Origin: CBDAPE01 sp965198325
GTDB lineage: Bacteria; Pseudomonadota; Alphaproteobacteria; UBA828; JAPUJA01
Assembly: GCA_965198325.1 (NCBI GenBank)
Contig: CBDAPE010000018.1
Coordinates: 1 to 64,000 of the forward strand
Length of the DNA: 64,000 nt
Direction of reading: 5' to 3'
Shown here in pieces: positions 41,497 to 52,213 of this stretch; position 1 is the first letter of the stretch, and each line of letters begins with the position of its first letter. A program made the translations under genes and the position numbers. The notes below the pieces were generated by a model. The model had not been told where the DNA came from. It was given only the letters and a program-made list of their open reading frames with translations, and made no database searches.

Positions 41497-43416
41497 GTGA
41501 CGCTCAAAATCGAGACCTTCAGCAACGTTCGCGGCGGGAACGCGCTCTACAAGGCGCTTTGTCACCCGTTGGCCGCCGAATTGATCGAGCCCGCGATCGT
41601 GTCGGTCGCCGCTGCCGGGCCCGTTGCGATCTACGATCCGCTCAACCAAATCGAGAGCTTTACGGCGCTTTACGACATGGCCGACTGGCAACTCGCCGGG
41701 GACTACGTGCAGGACATTGAGCTGATCGGCAAGACCCGCCTTGAAACGCCCGCGCTTCCGATCACGGAGATCGCGGCAAGCGGCGCGGTGACCGTATTTC
41801 TCGTGGCGTTCGACGCCGGCCGACTCGCGGATCAAGTCCGCCACCTGTTTCCGGCTGACGCCAAGATCGTAAGCCTGGACGACTTCCGGCTTCCCGAGGC
41901 CATGTTGACGAACCACCGCCACTATCTCGATCCGCTCAATTTCGCGACCAATTTCGGCTTCTTCCGGGACGGCGACGGGCATCATACCCGGATCGGCTCC
42001 GCCAATTACTGGTTTAGCCACGGCGCACCGGAAACCCGGCTCTGGCTGCGGCTCTACGATGCCGACGGGAGCGTGCTCGCGGAATGGGAGGAACCGCTCG
42101 CCACATCGTGCGGCAGCTTCTCGATCGACAGCCAGGCTGTGCGCGAACGATTCGACCTCGGCGCCTTCACCGGTTCGCTGTTCATGCATGCCATCGGGGT
42201 CGCGGGACACGACGTCGTCAAATACGTTGTCGATACCTATGGCGACGATCCATCGGTGCTCTCGGCAACTCATGATGCGAACGCCTGGCCGGCGGATTAT
42301 TACGCCGGCCTTCCGGCGCCAAGAGACGGCGAGCGGGTCGTGCTCTGGGTTCAAAATAGCCACCCCGTGCCGATCCCCCCAGGCACCATCGGGCTCAACC
42401 GAATGGGCTGCGAGGAAACCAGTCGGCTCGACGCGGATATTCCCCCCTTCGGCACCCGCGGCATTGACGTCGCTGGGCTTCTGCCCGACGTCCGCTGGCC
42501 CGATCAGATCGAGGTTCAGGCCGGGCGCCATTTTATCCGTCCGCGCTACGAGGTCGTCGACGCGGGCGGGCGGCGGTGCATGGCGCATGTCAATGTGGAA
42601 CGCTCCAACCTCACGCCCGATCCAAGGATTGCGGAGCTCGCGAACCTGATCGGCAAGGGCTATATCCTGCCCGCGCCGATCCTGCCGCCCGAGCGGTTCC
42701 GCTCCATCCTCCTGCCCACGCCGATGGCGCGCAACCAGGATCAGCTTCCGCTCGCGGCCCTGTTGATCGACGGTTCGGGCCACGAAGCCGTCCGTCACCG
42801 GCTGGGCTGCATCGCCCGATCCGAGTCGGTGGTACTCGATCTCGGCGGAATCCTTGACGAGGCGGGGATCGAGCTCGAAAGCGGCTACGGCCATGTGGAG
42901 CTGGTCTACGACTTCGCCGAAGGCGGCAATGGAGCCGCGGACGGCTGGCTGCACAGCCTGTTCCGCTACGAGGACCGCGCGAGCGGCCACAAGGCGGAGA
43001 CCAGCTTCGGTGCCCACATCTACAACATCCCCATGGTCTACCGAAGCGAACCCCAATCCTATATCGGCCGGCCGCCAGGCCTGAGCACCCGGCTTTTCTT
43101 GCGCTTGGGACGCGCGCCGCTCGATTCTCTCTGTCAACTCATCTATCCGGCTTCTCTGCCCTGGCACGAGACCTCGTCGACCGACGTGATCCTGTACGAC
43201 GGCGTGGGCGAGACCGTGGCAAGCGAGCGGCTCGCGATCCCGTGCGGTGGCTCGCGGCTGTTCCGCTACCACGACCTGTTCGATGCCAAGATCCGCGCCA
43301 AAGCCGGCGAAAATGCCCATATCCTGGTGCGCGACGCGACCTGCCGCCTGTTCGGCTACCAGGGCCTCGTCGCCGGCGAGGATGCCTTCAGCTTCGATCA
43401 TATGTTCGGCTTCTAG
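41497..43416 (+). CDS. Large conserved-type hypothetical protein
   Basis: The 639-residue product from a GTG at 41497 has no domain I can name. Visible features: an N-terminal alpha/beta stretch of about 130 residues (IETFSNVRGGNALYKALCHP, then YDPLNQIESFTALYDM); a segment with many aromatic and His residues at about 145-175 (TNHRHYLDPLNFATNFGFFR, then SANYWFSHGAPETR); and a long beta-rich remainder. There is no signal peptide or membrane segment. The middle part (WLRLYDADGSVLAEWEEPLA) reads like a beta-sandwich. It is between the ELM1 and trxB genes, and codon use is like theirs, so it is a resident gene. A role in surface polymer handling is only a guess. Confidence 0.7.
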   Translation: MTLKIETFSNVRGGNALYKALCHPLAAELIEPAIVSVAAAGPVAIYDPLNQIESFTALYDMADWQLAGDYVQDIELIGKTRLETPALPITEIAASGAVTVFLVAFDAGRLADQVRHLFPADAKIVSLDDFRLPEAMLTNHRHYLDPLNFATNFGFFRDGDGHHTRIGSANYWFSHGAPETRLWLRLYDADGSVLAEWEEPLATSCGSFSIDSQAVRERFDLGAFTGSLFMHAIGVAGHDVVKYVVDTYGDDPSVLSATHDANAWPADYYAGLPAPRDGERVVLWVQNSHPVPIPPGTIGLNRMGCEETSRLDADIPPFGTRGIDVAGLLPDVRWPDQIEVQAGRHFIRPRYEVVDAGGRRCMAHVNVERSNLTPDPRIAELANLIGKGYILPAPILPPERFRSILLPTPMARNQDQLPLAALLIDGSGHEAVRHRLGCIARSESVVLDLGGILDEAGIELESGYGHVELVYDFAEGGNGAADGWLHSLFRYEDRASGHKAETSFGAHIYNIPMVYRSEPQSYIGRPPGLSTRLFLRLGRAPLDSLCQLIYPASLPWHETSSTDVILYDGVGETVASERLAIPCGGSRLFRYHDLFDAKIRAKAGENAHILVRDATCRLFGYQGLVAGEDAFSFDHMFGF

Positions 43417-43529
43417 ACCGGCACGGCTTGGTCACGGACGAATTCGGAACCGTCAGCCGATCGAGCGATTGCGCGGGCGCGCCAAGCTGCCTATCTTTCG
43501 GACAGTCACGATCCGAAGAAAGGACCGCC

Positions 43530-44507
43530 ATGCCCGAAACCCACAGCACGAAGGTTCTGATACTCGGCTCCGGCCCCGCAGGTTACACGGCAGCCATCTA
43601 CGCGGCGCGCGCCAGTCTCGATCCGATCATCGTGCAGGGCTTGCAGCCGGGCGGTCAGATGACGATTACGACCGACGTCGAGAATTATCCGGGCCTTGCC
43701 GATATCGCCCAGGGCCCCTGGTTGATGGAACAGATGCAACGCCAGGCCGAGAAGGTCGGGACCGTGACGATCTCAGACACGATTGTCGCGGTGGACCTGT
43801 CACGCCGACCATTCACCGCGAACGGCGATTCAGGTGACCGCTATACCGGCGACACGCTGATCATCGCGACCGGTGCCCAGGCCCGCTGGCTCGGCCTCGA
43901 GAGCGAAGATCATTTCAAAGGCTTCGGCGTTTCGGCCTGCGCGACTTGTGACGGCTTCTTTTTCCGGGGGAAGCAGGTTGCCGTCATCGGCGGCGGCAAC
44001 ACAGCCGTCGAAGAAGCGCTCTATCTCACCAATCACGCGAGCAAGGTCACGTTGATTCACCGGCGCGATACGCTCCGCGCCGAAAAGATTCTCCAGGACC
44101 GGTTGTTTTCGAATCCGAAGATCGAGGTCCTGTGGAACCATGTTCTCGAAGAGGTGTTGGGCGTGGACGAACCGCTGGGCGTAACGGGGGTCCGCGTTCG
44201 GGACCCGATCGGCGGCGCGCAACGCGACCTCGCGATCGACGGCGTGTTCGTCGCAATTGGCCACACCCCTAATACGGAGCTGTTCACAGATCAAATCGAG
44301 ATCGATGACGACGGCTATATCCGAACCGCGCCTGACAGCACGGCGACGACCATGCCGGGGGTGTTCGCCGCCGGCGACGTGCAGGACAAGGTCTTCCGCC
44401 AAGCTGTCACTGCCGCCGGAACCGGCTGCATGAGCGCGCTTGAGGCAGAACGTTTTATCGCAGAGCAGAACTTGCCGGCGGAGACCACCTCGACAGCGGC
44501 CGAATAA
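43530..44507 (+). CDS. trxB: Thioredoxin reductase
   Basis: The 325-residue flavoprotein starts at the ATG at 43530 after an AAGAAAGGA site. It has the FAD loop VLILGSGPAGYTAAIYAARA, the redox pair Cys137-Ala-Thr-Cys140 (SACATCDGFFF), the NADPH loop VAVIGGGNTAVEEALYL with HRRD, and the C-terminal FAD motif PGVFAAGDVQDKVFRQAVTA. It uses NADPH to reduce thioredoxin in the cytoplasm. Length and motifs are complete. Longer in-frame frames upstream overlap the previous gene and are rejected. Confidence 0.96.
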   Translation: MPETHSTKVLILGSGPAGYTAAIYAARASLDPIIVQGLQPGGQMTITTDVENYPGLADIAQGPWLMEQMQRQAEKVGTVTISDTIVAVDLSRRPFTANGDSGDRYTGDTLIIATGAQARWLGLESEDHFKGFGVSACATCDGFFFRGKQVAVIGGGNTAVEEALYLTNHASKVTLIHRRDTLRAEKILQDRLFSNPKIEVLWNHVLEEVLGVDEPLGVTGVRVRDPIGGAQRDLAIDGVFVAIGHTPNTELFTDQIEIDDDGYIRTAPDSTATTMPGVFAAGDVQDKVFRQAVTAAGTGCMSALEAERFIAEQNLPAETTSTAAE

Positions 44508-44640
44508 GCGGCCCTCGGCCAGTATTCGGCATTTAACAAACTGATTTATTGGAGGTTTTCTTACTGGGAAAAAATGCACTTTTCTTACCAAACCCCTAGT
44601 ATTTGCCAAAAATTACCTTATATATATTGCGTTGCAGCAT

Positions 44641-44754
44641 CGTCCTGCCGCGCGGCAGGACGGTGGCTTCCAGTTTCGCCGGCGCGGGCTGCGGCCCCCG
44701 GCACACCGGCTTCAGGCGCAAGGCCTGAAGGTCGGGATCCAGGTTTGGATCCCG
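44641..44754. repeat. Cluster of three strong palindromes
   Basis: Three hairpins follow one another: CGTCCTGCC-GCGC-GGCAGGACG at 44641-44662, CTTCAGGC/GCCTGAAG at 44710-44730, and CGGGATCC/GGATCCCG at 44733-44754. They lie in the convergent gap between trxB and the HAD gene. This is the form of a REP-like (BIME-type) cluster. The preceding stretch 44508-44640 is AT-rich with no gene. Confidence 0.65.
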
Positions 44755-44794
44755 CGCGTCTCTCAAGACGTGAAGCCTCCCTGTTAAACTTGCC

Positions 44795-44819
44795 GGGCCT
44801 TCGAGCCCAGCATTTTTTT
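44795..44819 (+). terminator. Possible rho-independent terminator
   Basis: A short stem, GGGC-CTTCGA-GCCC, is followed by AGCA and a run of seven T (44813-44819), on the plus strand about 290 bases after trxB. The stem is weak and the distance large, so this is tentative. Confidence 0.4.
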
Positions 44820-44834
44820 GCGGGGTCGATTGGC

Positions 44835-45485
44835 TCAGCAGAGGAGTTCGGGCAGATCGACCATATCGGCGAATTTCTCCGCGCCCGCCTTGCGGAACTG
44901 TTCGGTCCAGCCTCGCTCTTCATGGACAGGTGGAACATAGGCGAACACCCGCATGCCGGCCGCGCGTGCGCCCGTGACCCCGGCCAGGCTGTCTTCGATC
45001 ACGATGCAGGCACCGGGAGACGCTCCCATTTGCGCGGCGGCGTGGAGAAACAGGTCGGGGAAGGGCTTGCCCCGCGACACCTCCTCGGCGCTAAACAGAC
45101 GGCCATCGAAATAACCGAGCAGGCCTGTCAGCCCCAAGGCCAGGCGAATCCTCGCGGACTCGCCGGACGAGGCGACGCAGCACGGGTACGGAATCTTCGC
45201 AACCGCCTCCTTCACGCCGGGAATCGGCTTTAGCTCGTCATGGAAGGCGGCAAAGCAGCGGGCCTGAATTCGGTCAAGAAAACCGTGCGATAGCGCGTGA
45301 CCGAGCCGCGCCTCGATGATTACGAATGTCGACTCCCAGGACAGCCCGAGAAACGCGCAGTCGGCCTCATCGAATGACATGGCAAGGCCCTCCTCGGCGA
45401 GCATGTCGACGAGAATCCGGGTGACGATGGGCTCGCTATCGACGAGCACGCCGTCGCAATCGAAGATCACAAGATCGATGGTCAT
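44835..45485 (-). CDS. HAD family hydrolase (subfamily IA, beta-phosphoglucomutase-like)
   Basis: From the ATG at 45485 the 216-residue protein has motif I LVIFDCDGVLVDSEP, a helical cap, motif II in CCVASSGESARIRLAL, the motif III lysine in VSRGKPFPDLFLHAA and motif IV in CIVIEDSLAGVTGARAAGMR. It is a small phosphatase or phosphomutase of unknown substrate. A longer frame starting at 45809 overlaps msrP and is a shadow. It follows msrP by 28 bases and is probably in one transcript with it. Confidence 0.9.
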   Translation of the reverse strand: MTIDLVIFDCDGVLVDSEPIVTRILVDMLAEEGLAMSFDEADCAFLGLSWESTFVIIEARLGHALSHGFLDRIQARCFAAFHDELKPIPGVKEAVAKIPYPCCVASSGESARIRLALGLTGLLGYFDGRLFSAEEVSRGKPFPDLFLHAAAQMGASPGACIVIEDSLAGVTGARAAGMRVFAYVPPVHEERGWTEQFRKAGAEKFADMVDLPELLC

Positions 45486-45513
45486 GGCTGTCCGGCCTAT
45501 CGGTCGGACAGTT

Positions 45514-46485
45514 CTACATGAAGAGCTTCTCGCCCTCCATCCCAGCGTAGAGATCGGCGACAAAATCGCCATAGCCGTTGTAGAGGATCGTGGGTTTCTT
45601 CTCGCCGGTCTCGACGTCCCGCTCGATCGCCTGAGACCAGCGCGGATGGGCGACGTCGGGATTGACGTTGGCCCAGAAGCCGTATTCCCGGGACGCGATT
45701 TCGTTCCAGAACGTCGTTGGCCGGGTTTCGGCAAAATGGAACCGGACGATCGACTTGATGTGCTTGAAGCCGTATTTCCACGGCACGGCCAGGCGCAAGG
45801 GCGAGCCATTCTGCTTGGGGATCGGCTTGCCGTAATAGCCCGTCGCCATAAAGGCGAGTTCGTTGGTCGCTTCCGCCACGGTCAAACCCTCGATGTAGGG
45901 CCAGGGATACCAACTCTGGCGCTGGCCGGGCGCGGCGTCAGGGTCGGTAAAGGTTTCCATGACGACGTATTTGGCTGACCCGAGCGGGCGGGCGAGATCG
46001 AGCAACGCGGCCATGGGGAATCCCGAATAGGGCACGACGATCGACCACGTCTCGACGCAACGATGGCGGTAAATCCTCTCCTCGAGCGGCATCTTCGCAA
46101 GCAACTCGTCGATCCCGATGGTAAAGGGTTGCTCGACTAGGCCGTCGATAGCGATCTCCCAAGGACGGATCTCCAGGGCCTGGGCCTTCTGGCTGATCTT
46201 TTTGTGGGAGCCGAATTCGTAGAAATTATTGTAGGTCGTCGCAATCTCCTCGTCGGTGATCGGCCAGTCGACTTGATAGCGCTCGTTACGCCGCGCCGGA
46301 TAGAGATCGCCCGACGGATCCTCCGGCCCATCGGCAGCGTGGGCGAGCTGGGGCCAGACCCCGGCGCCGATCAGGAGGGGCGCGGACCCTGCCGCCTTGA
46401 TCAACTGGCGTCGCGAGAGAAACACCGACTGCGGCGCTGCGGCGGACTCGGGCAACTCCCAGCCCTGGGTGCGTTTGATCAGCAT
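45514..46485 (-). CDS. msrP: Protein-methionine-sulfoxide reductase catalytic subunit MsrP
   Basis: The 323-residue molybdoenzyme has a Tat-type twin-arginine signal at about residues 24-50 (LSRRQLIKAAGSAPLLIGAG ... LAHAA), so it acts in the periplasm. The molybdopterin-binding cysteine is Cys143 in YRHRCVETWSIVVPYSG, and the SUOX-fold segment SPLRLAVPWKYGFKHIK is present. MsrP repairs oxidised methionines in envelope proteins and takes electrons from the haem membrane protein MsrQ. No msrQ gene is adjacent here: the next gene is a HAD phosphatase. Length and motifs are normal. Confidence 0.93.
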   Translation of the reverse strand: MLIKRTQGWELPESAAAPQSVFLSRRQLIKAAGSAPLLIGAGVWPQLAHAADGPEDPSGDLYPARRNERYQVDWPITDEEIATTYNNFYEFGSHKKISQKAQALEIRPWEIAIDGLVEQPFTIGIDELLAKMPLEERIYRHRCVETWSIVVPYSGFPMAALLDLARPLGSAKYVVMETFTDPDAAPGQRQSWYPWPYIEGLTVAEATNELAFMATGYYGKPIPKQNGSPLRLAVPWKYGFKHIKSIVRFHFAETRPTTFWNEIASREYGFWANVNPDVAHPRWSQAIERDVETGEKKPTILYNGYGDFVADLYAGMEGEKLFM

Positions 46486-46603
46486 CGTGAAGTTCCTCCT
46501 CCCTCGGCCTCCAACCTAGAGAACTAGGCGCAGGATCTGCGCATGGCAAATCAACTTAATGTCAGATGCGGGTGATTGCCCGGCCGATCGGAACGGTTTC
46601 CGT

Positions 46604-47821
46604 CTATGACAGGGCCCCACAGGCCCGCCGGATGCGCTCGCACGCCTCCTCGAGCAGTTCGGTCGAGGTCGCGTAGGAGATCCGGAAGAAGGGATCGAGG
46701 CCGAACGCTGCGCCGTGCACCACGGCGACGCCGACCGATTCGAGAAGGTAGGTCGCGAACGCTTCCGAACTACCGATCGTTGCGCCGTCCACAGTCGTCT
46801 TGCCGATCACGCCGGCGCAGCTCGGATAAACGTAGAATGCCCCTTGGGGACGGGCGCAGGTAAGCCCGCGCGCCTGGTTCAGCATGGCAACCACCAGGTC
46901 GCGCCGATCCTGAAAGGTCTGACGCCACGCGGCGAGGAAATCCTGCGGTCCTTCGAGTGCGGCGACCGCCGCCGCCTGGCTGATCGCGCTGGGATTCGAG
47001 GTGCTCTGGGACTGGATCTTGGCCATCGCCTTGATCAGCTCCCGCGGACCGGCGCCATAGCCGATTCGCCAGCCGGTCATCGCGTAGGCCTTGGAGACGC
47101 CGTTCATGGTGAGCGTACGCTCGGAAAGTTCAGGCGCCACCTCGAGCGCAGTGTGATAGTCGAATCCGTCATAGACGAGATGTTCGTAGATATCGTCGGT
47201 AAACAGCCAGACCCCCGGATGATCGAGCAACACGTCGGTCAGCGCCTTGAGCTCGTCCGTCGTATAGGCAGCCCCGGTGGGGTTGCTGGGCGAGTTGAGA
47301 ATCAGCCACTTGGTCTGGGGCTTGATTGCTGCGGCAAGCTCGGCGGGCTGCAATTTGAAGCCGTTCGCCTCCTGCGCGGTCACGGCTACCGGCGTCCCGT
47401 CGGCGAGCAGCGTCATGTCGGGATAGGAGACCCAATAAGGCGCCGAGATCAGCACCTCGTCGCCGGGATCGAGCGTCGCCATCAACGCGTTATAGATGAC
47501 CTGCTTGCCGCCGCCCGACACGCTGATCTGGTCGGTTTCGAAGTCCAGCCCGTTTTCGCGCTTGTACTTGCCACAGATCGCCGCTTTCAGTTCGGGAGTA
47601 CCGTCGACCGCCGTGTATTTGGTCTCGCCCCGCTCGATTGCGGCGATGGCCGCCTGCTTGATCGGCTCCGGTGTGTCGAAATCCGGCTCGCCGGCACCCA
47701 GGCCGATCACGTCGTGGCCCGCGGCCTTGAGCTCGCGGGCCTTGTTGGTCACCGCGATCGTCGGCGACGGCTTGATCCGGGACAAGCGGCTGGCAAGGAT
47801 CGACATCGGTGTACGGCTCAT
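46604..47821 (-). CDS. aspC: Aspartate aminotransferase (class I/II PLP enzyme)
   Basis: The 405-residue protein from the ATG at 47821 has the class I aminotransferase signature: an N-terminal GLGAGEPDFDTPEPIKQAAI, NSPSNPTGAAYTTDELKA, and the PLP lysine in MNGVSKAYAMTGWRIGYGAG, with a C-terminal arginine in DPFFRISYATSTELLEEA. It interconverts aspartate and glutamate with their keto acids, and some relatives also use prephenate. A second ATG at 47806 is possible. It diverges from uvrB across 128 bases and is upstream of msrP by 118 bases on the same strand. Confidence 0.93.
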   Translation of the reverse strand: MSRTPMSILASRLSRIKPSPTIAVTNKARELKAAGHDVIGLGAGEPDFDTPEPIKQAAIAAIERGETKYTAVDGTPELKAAICGKYKRENGLDFETDQISVSGGGKQVIYNALMATLDPGDEVLISAPYWVSYPDMTLLADGTPVAVTAQEANGFKLQPAELAAAIKPQTKWLILNSPSNPTGAAYTTDELKALTDVLLDHPGVWLFTDDIYEHLVYDGFDYHTALEVAPELSERTLTMNGVSKAYAMTGWRIGYGAGPRELIKAMAKIQSQSTSNPSAISQAAAVAALEGPQDFLAAWRQTFQDRRDLVVAMLNQARGLTCARPQGAFYVYPSCAGVIGKTTVDGATIGSSEAFATYLLESVGVAVVHGAAFGLDPFFRISYATSTELLEEACERIRRACGALS

Positions 47822-47949
47822 CGTATGGGGGGACGGCTGCGGCCTCAGACTAAGGCCTGCCCCAGGCACCCGCAACCGCGATCGCGCCTGTGTTGGGCGT
47901 CACGGCAAGTGACTGGCAATCGAAGCGCCGCTCTGCCTATATAACGGGT

Positions 47950-50073
<2,124 letters not shown>

Positions 50074-50179
50074 TCCGCCCCGGTCACAACTTGTGCTAGA
50101 TCAATGCGGCAATCGGCTGAATTCAGCGTAATGGCCGCTCACGAACCGCTGGCCGGCGCCCACTGGCCAGCTCTGGTGG

Positions 50180-52111
50180 TTGCGCACGGTATCGCGCGAG
50201 CTTCTTTCTTGGGTGAACAGGGCGATCGTGCAAAAGCAGAAGAACTGGATTTTCGTAGTCCTGGCAGCGGGGCTCGTGATCCTCGCGGTCATGCTGTTGC
50301 GCGGCGGCGAAACGCCGGTCCGCCCGCCCGAGCTCGCCTATACGGACTACAAGGTGCTGATTGCCGAGGGCGAGATTGACGCGATCAAGCTCGAAGGCGA
50401 AGTCGCGACGGCGAATCTGCGCCGGCCGTTGCCGTTGGGCCCTAATGGTGCCGTCGTCGAGGCGTTTCAGACCCGAATTCCCGCTTTCGGCGACCCTGCT
50501 TTCCTCAAGGAGATCGAGGCCCGCGACGTGGGCCTGACGATCGGCGAGGACAAAGAAAAGAGTGTCTGGAGTAGTGCGCTGGTCTACGTCCTGCCATGGC
50601 TGCTGTTCATCGGCGTCTACGTTTTCCTGATGCGCCGGATGTGGAGTGGCATGCGCGACCCGTTCCGCGGCCAGGCGGGCAAGTTTCTGACCGCCGGCAG
50701 CGACAAGACGTTGCGCAAGCCCCCGAAGGTTCGGTTCGCGGACGTCGCGGGCCAGGACGCGGCCAAGCGTGAAGTCAAGGAGCTGGTTGACTTTCTGCGC
50801 GAGCCCGAGCGCTACACCCGGCTCGGTGCGGAGGTGCCGCACGGCATCCTCCTGATGGGCCCACCGGGCACGGGCAAAACCCTGTTGGCCAAGGCGCTGG
50901 CCGGTGAAGCTCGGGTTCCGTTCTTTTCGATTTCGGCGTCGGAATTCATCGAGGTATTCGTGGGCGTCGGCGCCTCGCGGGTTCGCCACATGTTCGAGGA
51001 AGCCAAGAAACGGGCACCCTCGATCATCTTCATCGACGAGCTCGATTCGATCGGCCGGGTGCGCGGCGCGGGCTTCGGGGGCGGGCATGACGAGCGAGAG
51101 CAGACGCTCAACCAGATCCTGGCCGAGCTCGACGGCTTCGAGAGTCGTGAGGCAGTCGTCGTACTCGCGGCGACCAACCGGCCCGACGTGCTCGATCCCG
51201 CACTCCTCCGTCCGGGGCGCTTTGACCGTCACGTTACGCTCGATTTGCCCGACCAAGCGGCGCGCGAGGCAATCCTTAAGGTTCATACCAAGACGCTGCC
51301 CCTGGCCGACGACGTCGATCTCTTGATGATTGCCAAGGAAACCCCAGGTTTCTCGGGCGCCGATTTGAAAAATCTGGCCAACGAGGCCGCGATGCTGGCG
51401 GCGCGCAAGAAGACCAAGACAATCACGGCTGACCATTTCGACGAGACCCGCGACCGGCTGCTGATGGGCACGGTACGCACCCTCGCGATCGTGCCCGAAG
51501 AACGCCATCGTCTGGCGGTCCATAAAGCCGGTCACGTCGTTGCTGCCCATTTCCTGCCCCACGCTGATCCCCTCTACAAGGTGACGATCATCCCCCGTGG
51601 CCGGGCGCTGGGCGGCACCCACCAGCTGCCCGATCAGGAGCGTCACACTTTGCCTGAGGATTACCTGCGCGACCGGCTTGCGGTCATGCTGGGCGGCCGG
51701 GCAACGGAGAAGGTTCTGCTGGGGACCGTGAGTTCGGGTGCCGATGACGACATCCATCAGGCCAGCGCGCTGGCCCGCGCCATGGTCGCGCGCTGGGGCA
51801 TGGACGAGACGGTCGGGCCTGTGGATGTGCGCCAGAGCGAGGAGCATCCTTTCCTGGGCCGCGAATTCGCCCAGCCGCGCTATTTCAGTGAGACCACCGC
51901 TCACGCCGTCGACGAGGCGATCCGGCGGCTGCTCGTGGACGCGGAGGACCGGGTCGTCGCCATCATCGAGACCCACCGGCCGGCACTCGACCGCTTGATC
52001 GGCACGCTGGAAGACCAGGAGTCGCTCGACCGCGACGCGATCGATGCCTGCCTTGAGCCGGCCGCATCGCGCCGTCCCGTCGTCGTGGAACGCGTCCCGG
52101 GTACCCGCTGA
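50180..52111 (+). CDS. ftsH: FtsH-family AAA+ membrane protein with degenerate zinc motif (HKAGH)
   Basis: The protein of up to 643 residues (TTG at 50180; GTG codons at 50213 and 50228 are alternatives) has an N-terminal membrane segment (about 24-41), a periplasmic stretch, a second membrane segment (about 133-152), an AAA+ module with Walker A GPPGTGKT and Walker B IIFIDELDSIGRVRG, and the second-region arginines RPGRFDR. The M41 protease domain follows, but the HEXXH zinc site reads His448-Lys-Ala-Gly-His452: codon AAA replaces the catalytic Glu. Proteolysis should be lost while the ATPase unfoldase stays intact. FtsH normally degrades membrane and regulatory proteins as a hexamer. This one may act as a chaperone or as an inactive partner. 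Confidence 0.9.
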   Translation: MRTVSRELLSWVNRAIVQKQKNWIFVVLAAGLVILAVMLLRGGETPVRPPELAYTDYKVLIAEGEIDAIKLEGEVATANLRRPLPLGPNGAVVEAFQTRIPAFGDPAFLKEIEARDVGLTIGEDKEKSVWSSALVYVLPWLLFIGVYVFLMRRMWSGMRDPFRGQAGKFLTAGSDKTLRKPPKVRFADVAGQDAAKREVKELVDFLREPERYTRLGAEVPHGILLMGPPGTGKTLLAKALAGEARVPFFSISASEFIEVFVGVGASRVRHMFEEAKKRAPSIIFIDELDSIGRVRGAGFGGGHDEREQTLNQILAELDGFESREAVVVLAATNRPDVLDPALLRPGRFDRHVTLDLPDQAAREAILKVHTKTLPLADDVDLLMIAKETPGFSGADLKNLANEAAMLAARKKTKTITADHFDETRDRLLMGTVRTLAIVPEERHRLAVHKAGHVVAAHFLPHADPLYKVTIIPRGRALGGTHQLPDQERHTLPEDYLRDRLAVMLGGRATEKVLLGTVSSGADDDIHQASALARAMVARWGMDETVGPVDVRQSEEHPFLGREFAQPRYFSETTAHAVDEAIRRLLVDAEDRVVAIIETHRPALDRLIGTLEDQESLDRDAIDACLEPAASRRPVVVERVPGTR

Positions 52112-52213
52112 CTCCAAGGGCTGGAGCCGACACCGTTCGGCATCGCCGTTCGATCCCGGGCATGGTAGTTTTGAAGCGAGGTTCGCCATCTGAAGACACG
52201 AGGACTCCCGACC

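Noticed and set aside
41398..43401. Minus-strand open frame of 667 codons opposite the orphan protein
   Set aside because: Although long, its composition is that of an antisense shadow. The plus-strand frame fits its neighbours in direction and codon use.
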